Source: CAIODY01 sp046051225 (GTDB taxonomy: Bacteria; Bacteroidota; Bacteroidia; Chitinophagales; CAIODY01). Taken from it: a DNA stretch of 64,000 bases. A program made the translations under genes and the position numbers. Location: NCBI GenBank assembly GCA_046051225.1, contig JBJOOR010000015.1:39379-103378 (forward strand). The letters run 5' to 3'. Under the pieces are notes generated by a model. The model saw only the letters and a list, made by a program, of their open reading frames with translations, was not told the origin of the DNA and ran no database searches. This document shows, in pieces, positions 33,205 to 41,471 of the stretch (position 1 is its first letter; each line of letters begins with the position of its first letter).

Positions 33205-33946
33205 GCCAAGCTATTGTTTTTTTGAACCGAGGCTTCGGTTCGAGGCTTCGGTTCGAGGCTTCGAAGCGCAACAACTAATACAGCTTAACTTCTACGAAAG
33301 TCATTTTTTCCAATAAGTCTTACCATCAATTTTGTCAATGGAAATAAGTTTTAAAGTTTTATAAGCAGCCAATGACTCATATTTCAATTCAGAAACTTCT
33401 GCTTTTATTCTAATTTTTTTATTGTCACGAATTAAGTCATTATGATTGTAGTCTTTTATTTTGTTGTAATCAGAAGTGTCAAGAAATACCATTATTATTT
33501 CTCCATCATCTTGTCTAAGTCTTATAAATGGTTTTCGCAATAGTTCCTTGTCAGACATAAATTGCAACAGGGCATAGATTTTTTTGTCTCGTTCAGTCAA
33601 TGTGTCTTTATTTACTGTATTTATACTTGTTTCTATTTTAGTTAATGTACTGTCTGGAGCATCAAAAAATCCCTGAAAGTCTATAAGCTTAAAATATAAG
33701 TCGCCTTCAACTATCTTTTTATTGTCTGTCTGACAACCACTCATTAAAGCCAAAATTGCCAATATTGTTAAAATGTTTTTCATTTTGTTGTCGTCCTTAA
33801 AATGCTCTATAGTTTGTTTATTTTCTGCAACTCATTTTCTCAATCCAACAAACTATTTTGGGTGGCTTTGTCTATAAAATTGCTTTTTGTGTAGCACAAA
33901 TCTAAAACTAAAATAGAGGTAATTTAAGTTTATTTATTATTGTAAT
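33205..33946. mobile_element. cassette-like accessory segment B (lipoprotein gene)
   Basis: The ends match segment A: GCCAAGCTATTGTTT at 33205-33219, the ACAACTAATACAGCTTA element at 33271-33296, and a ~67-nt right block at 33880-33946 with an identical 22-nt core at 33895-33916. The inside is unrelated to A. The left part also has a 13-bp direct repeat GAGGCTTCGGTTC and the hairpin GAACCGA-GGCT-TCGGTTC. The right block ends 5 nt before the helicase stop codon. Gene direction is the same as in segment A. No recombinase is seen. Confidence 0.5.
33301..33783 (-). CDS. hypothetical lipoprotein carried in segment B
   Basis: A 160-aa lipoprotein with lipobox MSGC (Cys17) and a mixed alpha/beta mature part with no known domain. 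The stop codon lies 4 nt past the shared left boundary. Aspartate is coded mostly by GAC and CAG occurs for Gln, in contrast to the GAT/CAA habit of the surrounding genes and like the barstar gene of segment A. That points to acquisition from a donor with different codon use. The role is unknown; an immunity-type lipoprotein is possible but not shown. Confidence 0.65.
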   Translation of the reverse strand: MKNILTILAILALMSGCQTDNKKIVEGDLYFKLIDFQGFFDAPDSTLTKIETSINTVNKDTLTERDKKIYALLQFMSDKELLRKPFIRLRQDDGEIIMVFLDTSDYNKIKDYNHNDLIRDNKKIRIKAEVSELKYESLAAYKTLKLISIDKIDGKTYWKK

Positions 33947-33951
33947 ACTTG

Positions 33952-35787
33952 CTATAATTCAAATTCCCAAACTGTTCTATAATCTCCATGCGTTTCGATG
34001 TAAGTAAGAAACGAATTGTAAAATGCATCGCCGCCAATTGTTGCGCTATCGCCGATAACAAACAATTTTTCTTTGGCTCTTGTTATCGCCACATTCATGC
34101 GCCGATAATCTTTCAAAAAACCAATATCATTTTCATCATTACTTCGCACTAACGAAAGAATAATTGTTTCTTTTTCTTGCCCTTGAAAACTATCAATGGT
34201 GCTGATTCTTATGTTTGATAATATTTCTTTTGCAGCAGCCACTTGCCCTGAATAGGGCGATATTACTGCTGTTTCGGCAGGATTCAAATTTTCAGTTTCC
34301 ATCAATTTTTGAATCAAACGTAGTTCTCCTTCATTTTGCAAACTTGTGCCATCATTGCCTTTTGTTTCATTAAATCCCGAACCTGCGGTATCAATAAAAC
34401 AAATGTGCTGTGCAATATTATTGAGGTGTGATGCGGTTTTCAGCAAGCCTTCATAAAAATAATTACTTGAAAATTGAGCAATAGATTCCCTCATTCGGTA
34501 TTGTGTATTCAACAAAAAAACTTGTGGAACTTTCGTAAAACTGACTTCTAAAATAGAACGATTGAAACCTAATTTCATCGCGTCACGGCTCAACACAGTT
34601 GGTGGCAATTGCAAATGGTCGCCAGCTAAAACATATTTTTCGGCAAACGGAAAAATGCACCAAGCAAGCGGTTCGAGGCATTGCCCTGCTTCATCAATCA
34701 CTAAGGTTTGAAATTTTATTCCTGCAATTTTTGAATCATTCAATCCGATGGGTGTTCCTAAAATCACATCTGCATCTTCATACAATTTCTGTTCGTTGTA
34801 AGCCTGAATTTTTTTTATTTCGGTGCGAATATTTTTAACTTCTTTGAATAACAAATTACGTTGTTCTCTTTCTGCTTTGCCAAAACTTCGTTTGTATTTT
34901 AAAGCCATTCGGCGAAATTGTTCGGCTCTTATTTTCAGTTCTTTAATTTCTTTTTGTTGTTGGCTGTTTGCCAATTTCCCTTCAGGTGTGTGTTTGAAAA
35001 TTGTTTCATCCACTTTGCTGCTGTTGCCCACTCGAAGTACTTTCAAACCCTGTGCAATCAAGCCTTTGGCGATATTATCAACAGCCGTATTACTCGGTGC
35101 TGACACCAATATTTTTTCTTCTTTTTTCACTAATTGAAAAATGGCTTCCACCAAAGTTGTTGTTTTTCCAGTGCCTGGCGGACCATGCACAATCGTCATT
35201 TCTTCATTTTGAATAATGGCATTTACGGCTTGTTGTTGGCTTTCGTTTAAGCGATTATTTTTGAAAGAAATATTTTCAAACCTCACCTCAATTTTTTCTT
35301 TTTGAGAAATAGAAGTGGCATGAATTTTATCAAACAATTTGAAAAGCGGTTTATTGCTTTCTAAATTATTCAACACCTCTTTCATAATTGAGGTAGTATG
35401 TTGGTCTGGTGCTAATTTGATGCCCACACCAGCATCTTCAATCCAATCAGGAAAGTCGGGCGCAAAGAGGCGAAACTCACCACTTCTGCCTTCTACATTT
35501 ATCAAAATTCCTTTAACAGGTTGTTCGCCATTGATGAAACATTCAATCGCAGTTCCATCTCTAAAACGATTTGTTTCGGCAGGAAAATTTAATCGAAAAC
35601 TAATTTCAGGATAATCAGCATAACCAAATGTTTTTCGAGTAACCACAATTGGATGCAACGCCAAGCCTTCTGCCTTCAATGCTTTCAAGCTTTGTTGTTG
35701 GTCGAGACTATAACGTTTTATTTCTTCAGCTTCTTCTAAATTAATGCACTGAATAAGTTTTTGGATGTGTGGGTGAGTTATTGGCAT
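33952..35787 (-). CDS. SF1B (Upf1/IGHMBP2-like) DNA/RNA helicase
   Basis: A 611-aa superfamily 1B helicase. An N-terminal beta-barrel-like region (~40-130) precedes the motor. Motif I is HGPPGTGKTT (201-210), motif Ia SAPSNTAVDNI, motif II DEAG (365-368, TLVIDEAGQ), motif III GDHLQLPPTV, then STIDSFQGQEKETIILSLVRS and YRRMNVAITRAKEKLFVIGD (motifs V and VI). Such proteins move 5' to 3' on nucleic acid; the bacterial members' roles are poorly known. It follows the 246-aa lipoprotein gene by 7 nt. It is not a sign of a defence system on its own. Confidence 0.92.
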   Translation of the reverse strand: MPITHPHIQKLIQCINLEEAEEIKRYSLDQQQSLKALKAEGLALHPIVVTRKTFGYADYPEISFRLNFPAETNRFRDGTAIECFINGEQPVKGILINVEGRSGEFRLFAPDFPDWIEDAGVGIKLAPDQHTTSIMKEVLNNLESNKPLFKLFDKIHATSISQKEKIEVRFENISFKNNRLNESQQQAVNAIIQNEEMTIVHGPPGTGKTTTLVEAIFQLVKKEEKILVSAPSNTAVDNIAKGLIAQGLKVLRVGNSSKVDETIFKHTPEGKLANSQQQKEIKELKIRAEQFRRMALKYKRSFGKAEREQRNLLFKEVKNIRTEIKKIQAYNEQKLYEDADVILGTPIGLNDSKIAGIKFQTLVIDEAGQCLEPLAWCIFPFAEKYVLAGDHLQLPPTVLSRDAMKLGFNRSILEVSFTKVPQVFLLNTQYRMRESIAQFSSNYFYEGLLKTASHLNNIAQHICFIDTAGSGFNETKGNDGTSLQNEGELRLIQKLMETENLNPAETAVISPYSGQVAAAKEILSNIRISTIDSFQGQEKETIILSLVRSNDENDIGFLKDYRRMNVAITRAKEKLFVIGDSATIGGDAFYNSFLTYIETHGDYRTVWEFEL

Positions 35788-35794
35788 GGTTTTT

Positions 35795-36535
35795 TTATTG
35801 ATTTAATTGTGATATTAATTCCTCAAACTTTGAGCTATCATTAGTAAGCCAATTATTATTCAGAAAAGTGAATTTAATTTTATAATACTTTGTACTAAAT
35901 ATTTTTATCTCATTGTTTGTATCTGTTTTTCCTTTTTCTAATTTGTACTCAAAAAATAAATTGTTTTGATTGCTAAAATTGAATGTTGAATTGAGTAGTA
36001 AAACTTCACCATTAATGCCAGAAGAAAATACATTAAATGGTATTGACTTAATGTTATCTTGATCGGTGAGTTTTTTGAAAAAGTAAAAAAAACTTGAGCA
36101 GTAAGCTGAACCACTGCCGCAAGTCTTTATCCCAAAAAAATTACCAAATTTATAAAAGCCATTAAACTTATTTTTCCAACAACATGACCAATTGCCATGG
36201 TAGAATTTTTTTAATTGGAATACTTTACCACTTGAGTCAACTTCAGATAATAAAATTTCATCATTAGGATTAACACTGGTAAATAAATAATAGTTATCAC
36301 TATTAGGAATACGATAATATTTGCCAACTGTGTCTATATCAGTAATCTTGTCCCAATTTTTATTAATAGTATCAGCTAAATTATTTTTTATCAAGAATTG
36401 TAATCCAATTTGTTTAGTAATAAATCCTGAATCACTATTTAATAATAATTTGCTATTAGAGTAATTAGTATTTTTTTTGGGAAAGCAAGAAAAAATAAAA
36501 ATGGTAAAATAAATAAGTATATAATACTTCTGCAT
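35795..36535 (-). CDS. hypothetical lipoprotein
   Basis: A 246-aa protein with a lipoprotein signal ending in IFSC (Cys17) and a mature part rich in Asn, Ser, Phe and Tyr. A Cys-rich patch lies at about 115-145 (NWSCCWKNKF, KTCGSGSAYCSSF). No family is recognised. It is 4 nt behind the T9SS cargo gene and 7 nt ahead of the helicase, so these three are probably one transcript. Confidence 0.65.
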   Translation of the reverse strand: MQKYYILIYFTIFIFSCFPKKNTNYSNSKLLLNSDSGFITKQIGLQFLIKNNLADTINKNWDKITDIDTVGKYYRIPNSDNYYLFTSVNPNDEILLSEVDSSGKVFQLKKFYHGNWSCCWKNKFNGFYKFGNFFGIKTCGSGSAYCSSFFYFFKKLTDQDNIKSIPFNVFSSGINGEVLLLNSTFNFSNQNNLFFEYKLEKGKTDTNNEIKIFSTKYYKIKFTFLNNNWLTNDSSKFEELISQLNQ

Positions 36536-36539
36536 TTTG

Positions 36540-39245
36540 TTATCTAATCAATTCAATAAAACCCGTTAGTGGTTTTTTGTTTTTCACAATACCGTTTACT
36601 CGTATTTCGTAAACATAACATACATAATAATATTGCGAAGCATCCATGTCTTTACCATTGCTTTTTCCATCCCAGCCTACATTTGCATCTTCGGTGTAAA
36701 AAATTTGGCTGCCCCATTTGTTATAAATTTTCAACTCAATATGGTCAACAAATCGGTAGGGTAAAAACGGATGAAACAAATCATTTTTGCCATCGCCATT
36801 GGGTGTAAAAGTATTGGGCAAAATATAAACAGGGCAATTATCCATACATACAATATTACTAAATCGACTTTCATTACCAGCCGAATCAATGGCGGTAATA
36901 GCATAACAGCCAGCTACAGAATTATTATAAGAATGATTAAAACTTGTATTAGTAGCAGGTGCTATACTATCAATTTTAATAAGTGGTAATGAATCGGTAG
37001 TAGAATAATAGATATAATATTTTTTTACATCATCGGCACCACAAATAGCATTAGGATTTAGCCATGTTAAATGATTTTGAATAGTTATATCATTATTGGG
37101 TGTAGATGAATTTTCGCAATCATTATGAACAGTTAATGTAGTGATGCAAGGTGCAGTAGTATCATGTGGTACATTGCAAGATATTTCTGACAAATTAAAA
37201 GTTTCATAATTAAGATTTGGTGCTGAAAAATGACCATGGCTCTTTATATAATAACAATATAAGCTGTCGTTCATCAAATTCCAATTGGTAAATGTATGAT
37301 TAGTAACTACCGAAATGGAATCATACAAACCAGAAACTTTATTGTATCTAAAAACAATAAACGAATCATTTACCCAAGGCACAGTTTCGCTCCATTTTAA
37401 TACAATTTTTTTCTCTGCACCAATGGCATCTAAATAAATAGATGATGCAATATCTGATGAGCCAATACTATCAACTTTATTATTGGCAAAAAATCTTATT
37501 TGGTAAAAATGTTTATCATTTTTTGTATCAATGTTTTGATGATGAAATGATGTATCGCTAGCTAGTTGAATTTGATGAAATGAAGTAAAGGTTTTGGTTG
37601 TTATTTTTGTGTTTATCAAATTATTTTTTGTGCCGTGATACAATTCAAATGTGTATGGTGGCGTATGTACTAGTGTATCAAAATCAAGCAAACTTGGCTT
37701 ACTCCATCTTACAAAAACTTCGCCCACAGCAGCATTGGTTTGTAATACACTTACATTTATAATTACAGGCACATCTAATTTTAACGAAGCACAAGCTTGC
37801 AATGAAGGTGCACTGCTAAATGCATTATAGGGCTGACCGCTGGGTGCTAAATCATTAAATTCGGCAACTATTTTATAAGAATAAGTTTGCCCACGAACCA
37901 CATTATAATCATCATAATTATATGCTGAAACTTTACTAGCAATCAATTGATAATTTGTACCATTCAAACTTTGTTGGCATGAATCAATTGTTTCTGCTTC
38001 GCAACCAATTTTTCGCCACACAGAAAAGTATTTGAATTTTGGCGAAGAAGAACAAGAATAAAGCGATTGCCAACTTACATGAATATGTTGCTGAACTTGC
38101 ACAGCTACTACATTTTGTGGTGGTGGTGGCAATAAGAAAATGCGCCATGTATAATTATCATTTAATGAATTGCTGCTGCAACTGCCATCAAATGGAATAG
38201 AATCTACCACCCTAAAAACAACTTGATAAAATTGAGGGCGAATATCATTACAGTCGGTTTGCCAAGTAAAAGTACCCGTTACATTTGTTGATGGTGGCGA
38301 TGTAGTAAAAATAGCAGGATGAGAAACTATATTAGTAAATGGAGCACCATTGGCAGTTAAATTCAATAATTGAGTAACATCAATATCGGTTGCAGTTATT
38401 TGTTGTGTAATAGTTTGCCCTGCATACATGCATATATCATTAATGTTTTGAAATGTGGGCTGATGATTGGTATTGCAGCTTACCAATATCTGCATATCTC
38501 TTAATGTTTTGCCTACATATTTTATTTGTCCGCTTAATAATTTTCTGTATTCCTTTACCCAAAATGCTATATTAACCATACAGCATGCAGGCGGTGTCCA
38601 ATTTATTTCGCCCGTTTTTGCATTCAAAGTTAAGCCCTGCGGAAAAGTATAATTTAAAGGCGAAATACCAACGCCACAATCTAGCATAGGCGAAGTTAAC
38701 TCATAAGCCAAACTATCGCCATCAATATCAAATGCATTTGAATTATAGCGATAAGCAACGCCAACATGAGCAAATGTTACAGGAGAATTTAAAAATACCA
38801 CACTATTATTATACCCTAAAAATTGAGGGTCGGGAAATTCTAATTCGCTTTGTAAATAAAAAGCTACTTGGTCAGAATTATTGATATTACAAATGCCACC
38901 ATTTCTATTACGTTCGCCCCAGCAAATAGTATATTTTCCTGGTCCTGGGTAAGTATGCCTAGTGGTATATTGGTTTCGAATAATAGAATCGCAGATGGTA
39001 AGTGAATCGGTTTTAAAAACTGTTGACGAATCGCCATCGCCCCATTTCACATCTTTTAAAAAATATCGATAGGCAACAGGTGTAGGAGATGTAAATGGAT
39101 TTTTATTATAAACAACAATCGTAATTTCATAAGTATTATTAGAAATATGCTTGTACACAATTTCTCCAGCACGATTATGCGTTGCAAATATTTTAGATGG
39201 CAAAATAAAAAAGCATAGCAACAAAAAAGAAATGTAGTATTTCAT
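36540..39245 (-). CDS. secreted T9SS cargo with type-B (CHU_C) sorting domain
   Basis: A 901-aa secreted protein. The ATG at 39245 gives a proper signal peptide (MKYYISFLLLCFFILP, cut near FATHNRAG); a longer frame from 39320 would put 25 residues in front and is rejected. The body has Ig/fibronectin-III-like beta domains (VHVSWQSL, VFVRWSKPS, IVLKWSETVPW). The C-terminal ~85 residues, from LPNTFTPNGDGKNDLFHPF to GFIELIR, form the type-B T9SS sorting domain, which directs secretion and surface attachment. The ligand or surface role is unknown. Confidence 0.9.
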   Translation of the reverse strand: MKYYISFLLLCFFILPSKIFATHNRAGEIVYKHISNNTYEITIVVYNKNPFTSPTPVAYRYFLKDVKWGDGDSSTVFKTDSLTICDSIIRNQYTTRHTYPGPGKYTICWGERNRNGGICNINNSDQVAFYLQSELEFPDPQFLGYNNSVVFLNSPVTFAHVGVAYRYNSNAFDIDGDSLAYELTSPMLDCGVGISPLNYTFPQGLTLNAKTGEINWTPPACCMVNIAFWVKEYRKLLSGQIKYVGKTLRDMQILVSCNTNHQPTFQNINDICMYAGQTITQQITATDIDVTQLLNLTANGAPFTNIVSHPAIFTTSPPSTNVTGTFTWQTDCNDIRPQFYQVVFRVVDSIPFDGSCSSNSLNDNYTWRIFLLPPPPQNVVAVQVQQHIHVSWQSLYSCSSSPKFKYFSVWRKIGCEAETIDSCQQSLNGTNYQLIASKVSAYNYDDYNVVRGQTYSYKIVAEFNDLAPSGQPYNAFSSAPSLQACASLKLDVPVIINVSVLQTNAAVGEVFVRWSKPSLLDFDTLVHTPPYTFELYHGTKNNLINTKITTKTFTSFHQIQLASDTSFHHQNIDTKNDKHFYQIRFFANNKVDSIGSSDIASSIYLDAIGAEKKIVLKWSETVPWVNDSFIVFRYNKVSGLYDSISVVTNHTFTNWNLMNDSLYCYYIKSHGHFSAPNLNYETFNLSEISCNVPHDTTAPCITTLTVHNDCENSSTPNNDITIQNHLTWLNPNAICGADDVKKYYIYYSTTDSLPLIKIDSIAPATNTSFNHSYNNSVAGCYAITAIDSAGNESRFSNIVCMDNCPVYILPNTFTPNGDGKNDLFHPFLPYRFVDHIELKIYNKWGSQIFYTEDANVGWDGKSNGKDMDASQYYYVCYVYEIRVNGIVKNKKPLTGFIELIR

Positions 39246-39353
39246 AGTAAAAAATGAATAGCAAAATAATTGATTTAAAATGATAGAAACGAAGCTATTA
39301 AAGAAAATATTTCTGTACAATCATTTTTATGTTTTATAACTAATAAAAAAAAT

Positions 39354-39361
39354 TATATTTG
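39354..39361 (+). promoter_or_regulatory. -7 box of the polysaccharide cluster (TATATTTG)
   Basis: A perfect TAnnTTTG in the divergent gap before the WecA-like gene, 20 nt before the TTG at 39381. It is the likely start of the cluster's first transcript. The -33 element is weak. Confidence 0.5.
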
Positions 39362-39380
39362 CGGTCAATAAAATTCTACC

Positions 39381-40475
39381 TTGATAACATTTGGTCATAT
39401 TGAGAACATTGGATATTTGATGCCTATTTTGGCGTTTGTTTTTTCATTTGCCATTACTTTTATTTCTATTCCTTCTATTATTCAGGTGGCAAAGGTTAAA
39501 CATTTGTTTGACGAACCTGATAAACGAAAACTTCATAAAAGTGTTGTGCCTACATTGGGCGGTTTAGCAATTTTTGCAGGTATTACAATAGCCACATTTT
39601 TATTTTGCGATGTAGCTAAGTTCCCCCATCTGCAATACATTTTTGCAGCTATGATTATTTTGTTTTTTTTGGGAATAAAAGATGATATCATTATATTATC
39701 TGCTACCACCAAATTTATAGCCCAATTTATTGCAGCAGGCATTATTGTTTGGATAGGCGATATTAGGTTAACCACTTTTGGCGGTGTGTTTAATATTCAA
39801 AATATTCCTTACGAGGCAAGCTTAGTTTTTTCAATTCTTACAGTTGTATTAATCATTAATTCATTTAATTTAATTGATGGGATTGATGGCTTGGCCGGCA
39901 CTATTAGTTTTATTGTAATTTCGGCTTATGCTGCTTGGTTTTATAATGTAGGCGAATCCGCAGCTCAATTATTCACCTTTTCATTAGCTGTGATGGGCGC
40001 TTTACTAGCTTTTTTAAGATATAATATTACGCCAGCAAAAATATTTATGGGTGATACGGGTTCTTTATTAATGGGAACAATAGTGGCTGTATTAACCATT
40101 GAATTTATTAATGAAAATCATACTGCTCCTAATTTACACAGATTACATTCTGCGCCAGTATTAGCTTTTGGTATTATGATTATTCCAATTTATGATTTAC
40201 TTCGTGTGTTTATTGTGAGAATTATTCGTAAAAAATCGCCATTTCATCCCGATAAAATTCATGTACATCATAAATTATTGGGGCTTGGGATGAATCATTT
40301 ACAAGCCACATCTACATTAGCAATTGTAAATATTCTATTCATTGTTTTTATCTTCTTTTTTCAAAATTATAATATCACATTATTGATGATTGCTATTATT
40401 ATTTTAGCTTCATCGCTTACCATTTTATTATGGTTTTTATTGAAACGAAAACAAAGAATAGATGTCAAAAATTAA
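39381..40475 (+). CDS. WecA/TagO-like polyprenyl-phosphate GlcNAc-1-phosphate transferase
   Basis: A protein of up to 364 aa with about eleven membrane helices. It has the family's signature loops DEPDKRKLHKSVVPTLGG, FNLIDGIDGLAG (Asp cluster), KIFMGDTGSLLMG and HPDKIHVHHKLLGLG. Enzymes of this group start glycan synthesis by moving GlcNAc-1-P (or a related sugar) onto undecaprenyl phosphate. The start is TTG at 39381 or ATG at 39420; both keep the first helix. It heads the cluster and overlaps the next gene by 14 nt. Confidence 0.9.
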   Translation: MITFGHIENIGYLMPILAFVFSFAITFISIPSIIQVAKVKHLFDEPDKRKLHKSVVPTLGGLAIFAGITIATFLFCDVAKFPHLQYIFAAMIILFFLGIKDDIIILSATTKFIAQFIAAGIIVWIGDIRLTTFGGVFNIQNIPYEASLVFSILTVVLIINSFNLIDGIDGLAGTISFIVISAYAAWFYNVGESAAQLFTFSLAVMGALLAFLRYNITPAKIFMGDTGSLLMGTIVAVLTIEFINENHTAPNLHRLHSAPVLAFGIMIIPIYDLLRVFIVRIIRKKSPFHPDKIHVHHKLLGLGMNHLQATSTLAIVNILFIVFIFFFQNYNITLLMIAIIILASSLTILLWFLLKRKQRIDVKN

Positions 40476-41469
40476 ATTTGCAGTTATTGGATTAGGGCAT
40501 ATTGGAAAGCGCCATGCCGAAATGGTTCGTAAAAATGATAATTGCGAATTAGTAGCTGCTATTGATGTAAATGAAGAGTTAAAATCATTTGTTGATTCAG
40601 AATACAAAGTACCATTCTTTAAAACCTTAGACGATTTTTTTGCATCGGGCATTAAAGCCGATGTAGTAAATGTTTGTACGCCTAATGGCTATCATTCCAA
40701 TCATGCCGTTAAAGCTTTAGAAAATGCTTGCCATGTGGTAGTTGAAAAACCTATGGGGCTTACAAAAGCCGAATGCGAACAAGTAATTTATAAATCATTA
40801 CAAGCACACAAACAAGTATTTTGTGTAATGCAAAATCGTTATAGTCCGCCATCGGCTTGGCTAAAACAAATTATTAATGAAGAACGATTAGGCAAAATAT
40901 TCATGGTTCAAATAAACTGTTATTGGAATAGGGATGAACGCTATTACAAAAAAGGTGGTTGGAAAGGAACTTTAGATTTAGATGGTGGGCCATTATTCAC
41001 ACAATTCAGCCATTTTTTAGATATTATGTATTGGGTATTTGGCGATATAAAAGATGTAAATGCACGATTCAATAATTTTAATCATGCCTACACACCCTTT
41101 GAAGATAGCGGCTCGGTAAGTTTTAATTTTATAAATGGTGGAATGGGAATTTTAAATTATTCTACCAGCATGTGGGATAAAAATTTAGAAAGCAGCATGA
41201 CAGTGATAGGGGAGAAGGGAAGTATAAAAGTTGGTGGACAATACATGGATGTAGTAGAATATTGCCATGTAAAAGATTATGAAATGCCTACTTTACCACC
41301 TTGCAATCCGCCCAACGATTATGGTCAATACAAAGGCAGCGCAGCCAATCATCATTTTGTAATTGAAAATGTGGTAGATACTTTAACAGGAAAATCAACA
41401 GCTACTACTAATGCTTTAGAAGGATTAAAAGTGGTTGAAATTATTGAACGAATTTATGCTTTGAAATAA
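40462..41469 (+). CDS. Gfo/Idh/MocA dehydrogenase, WlbA/WbpB-like
   Basis: A 335-aa NAD(P)-dependent oxidoreductase: Rossmann motif GLGHIGKRHAE at the N-terminus, the conserved EKPMGLT with the catalytic Lys, and a C-terminal domain with WNRDERYYKKGGWKGTLDLDGG followed by TQFSHFLDIMYWVFG. The last motifs resemble WlbA/WbpB, which oxidise UDP-GlcNAcA at C3 to prepare 3-amino sugars. No matching aminotransferase lies next to it, so the exact substrate is open. It overlaps the WecA-like gene by 14 nt. Confidence 0.87.
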   Translation: MSKIKFAVIGLGHIGKRHAEMVRKNDNCELVAAIDVNEELKSFVDSEYKVPFFKTLDDFFASGIKADVVNVCTPNGYHSNHAVKALENACHVVVEKPMGLTKAECEQVIYKSLQAHKQVFCVMQNRYSPPSAWLKQIINEERLGKIFMVQINCYWNRDERYYKKGGWKGTLDLDGGPLFTQFSHFLDIMYWVFGDIKDVNARFNNFNHAYTPFEDSGSVSFNFINGGMGILNYSTSMWDKNLESSMTVIGEKGSIKVGGQYMDVVEYCHVKDYEMPTLPPCNPPNDYGQYKGSAANHHFVIENVVDTLTGKSTATTNALEGLKVVEIIERIYALK

Positions 41470-41471
41470 AT

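Noticed and set aside
34823..35137. 104-codon plus-strand frame inside the helicase gene
   Set aside because: It is the antisense shadow of a well-conserved helicase coding sequence.
33952..36535. defence island built from the SF1 helicase and the lipoproteins
   Set aside because: The helicase is a stand-alone Upf1-like protein with no nuclease, methylase or other defence partner beside it.
39246..39320. longer N-terminus of the T9SS cargo
   Set aside because: The inner ATG at 39245 begins a standard signal peptide; the upstream part would spoil it.
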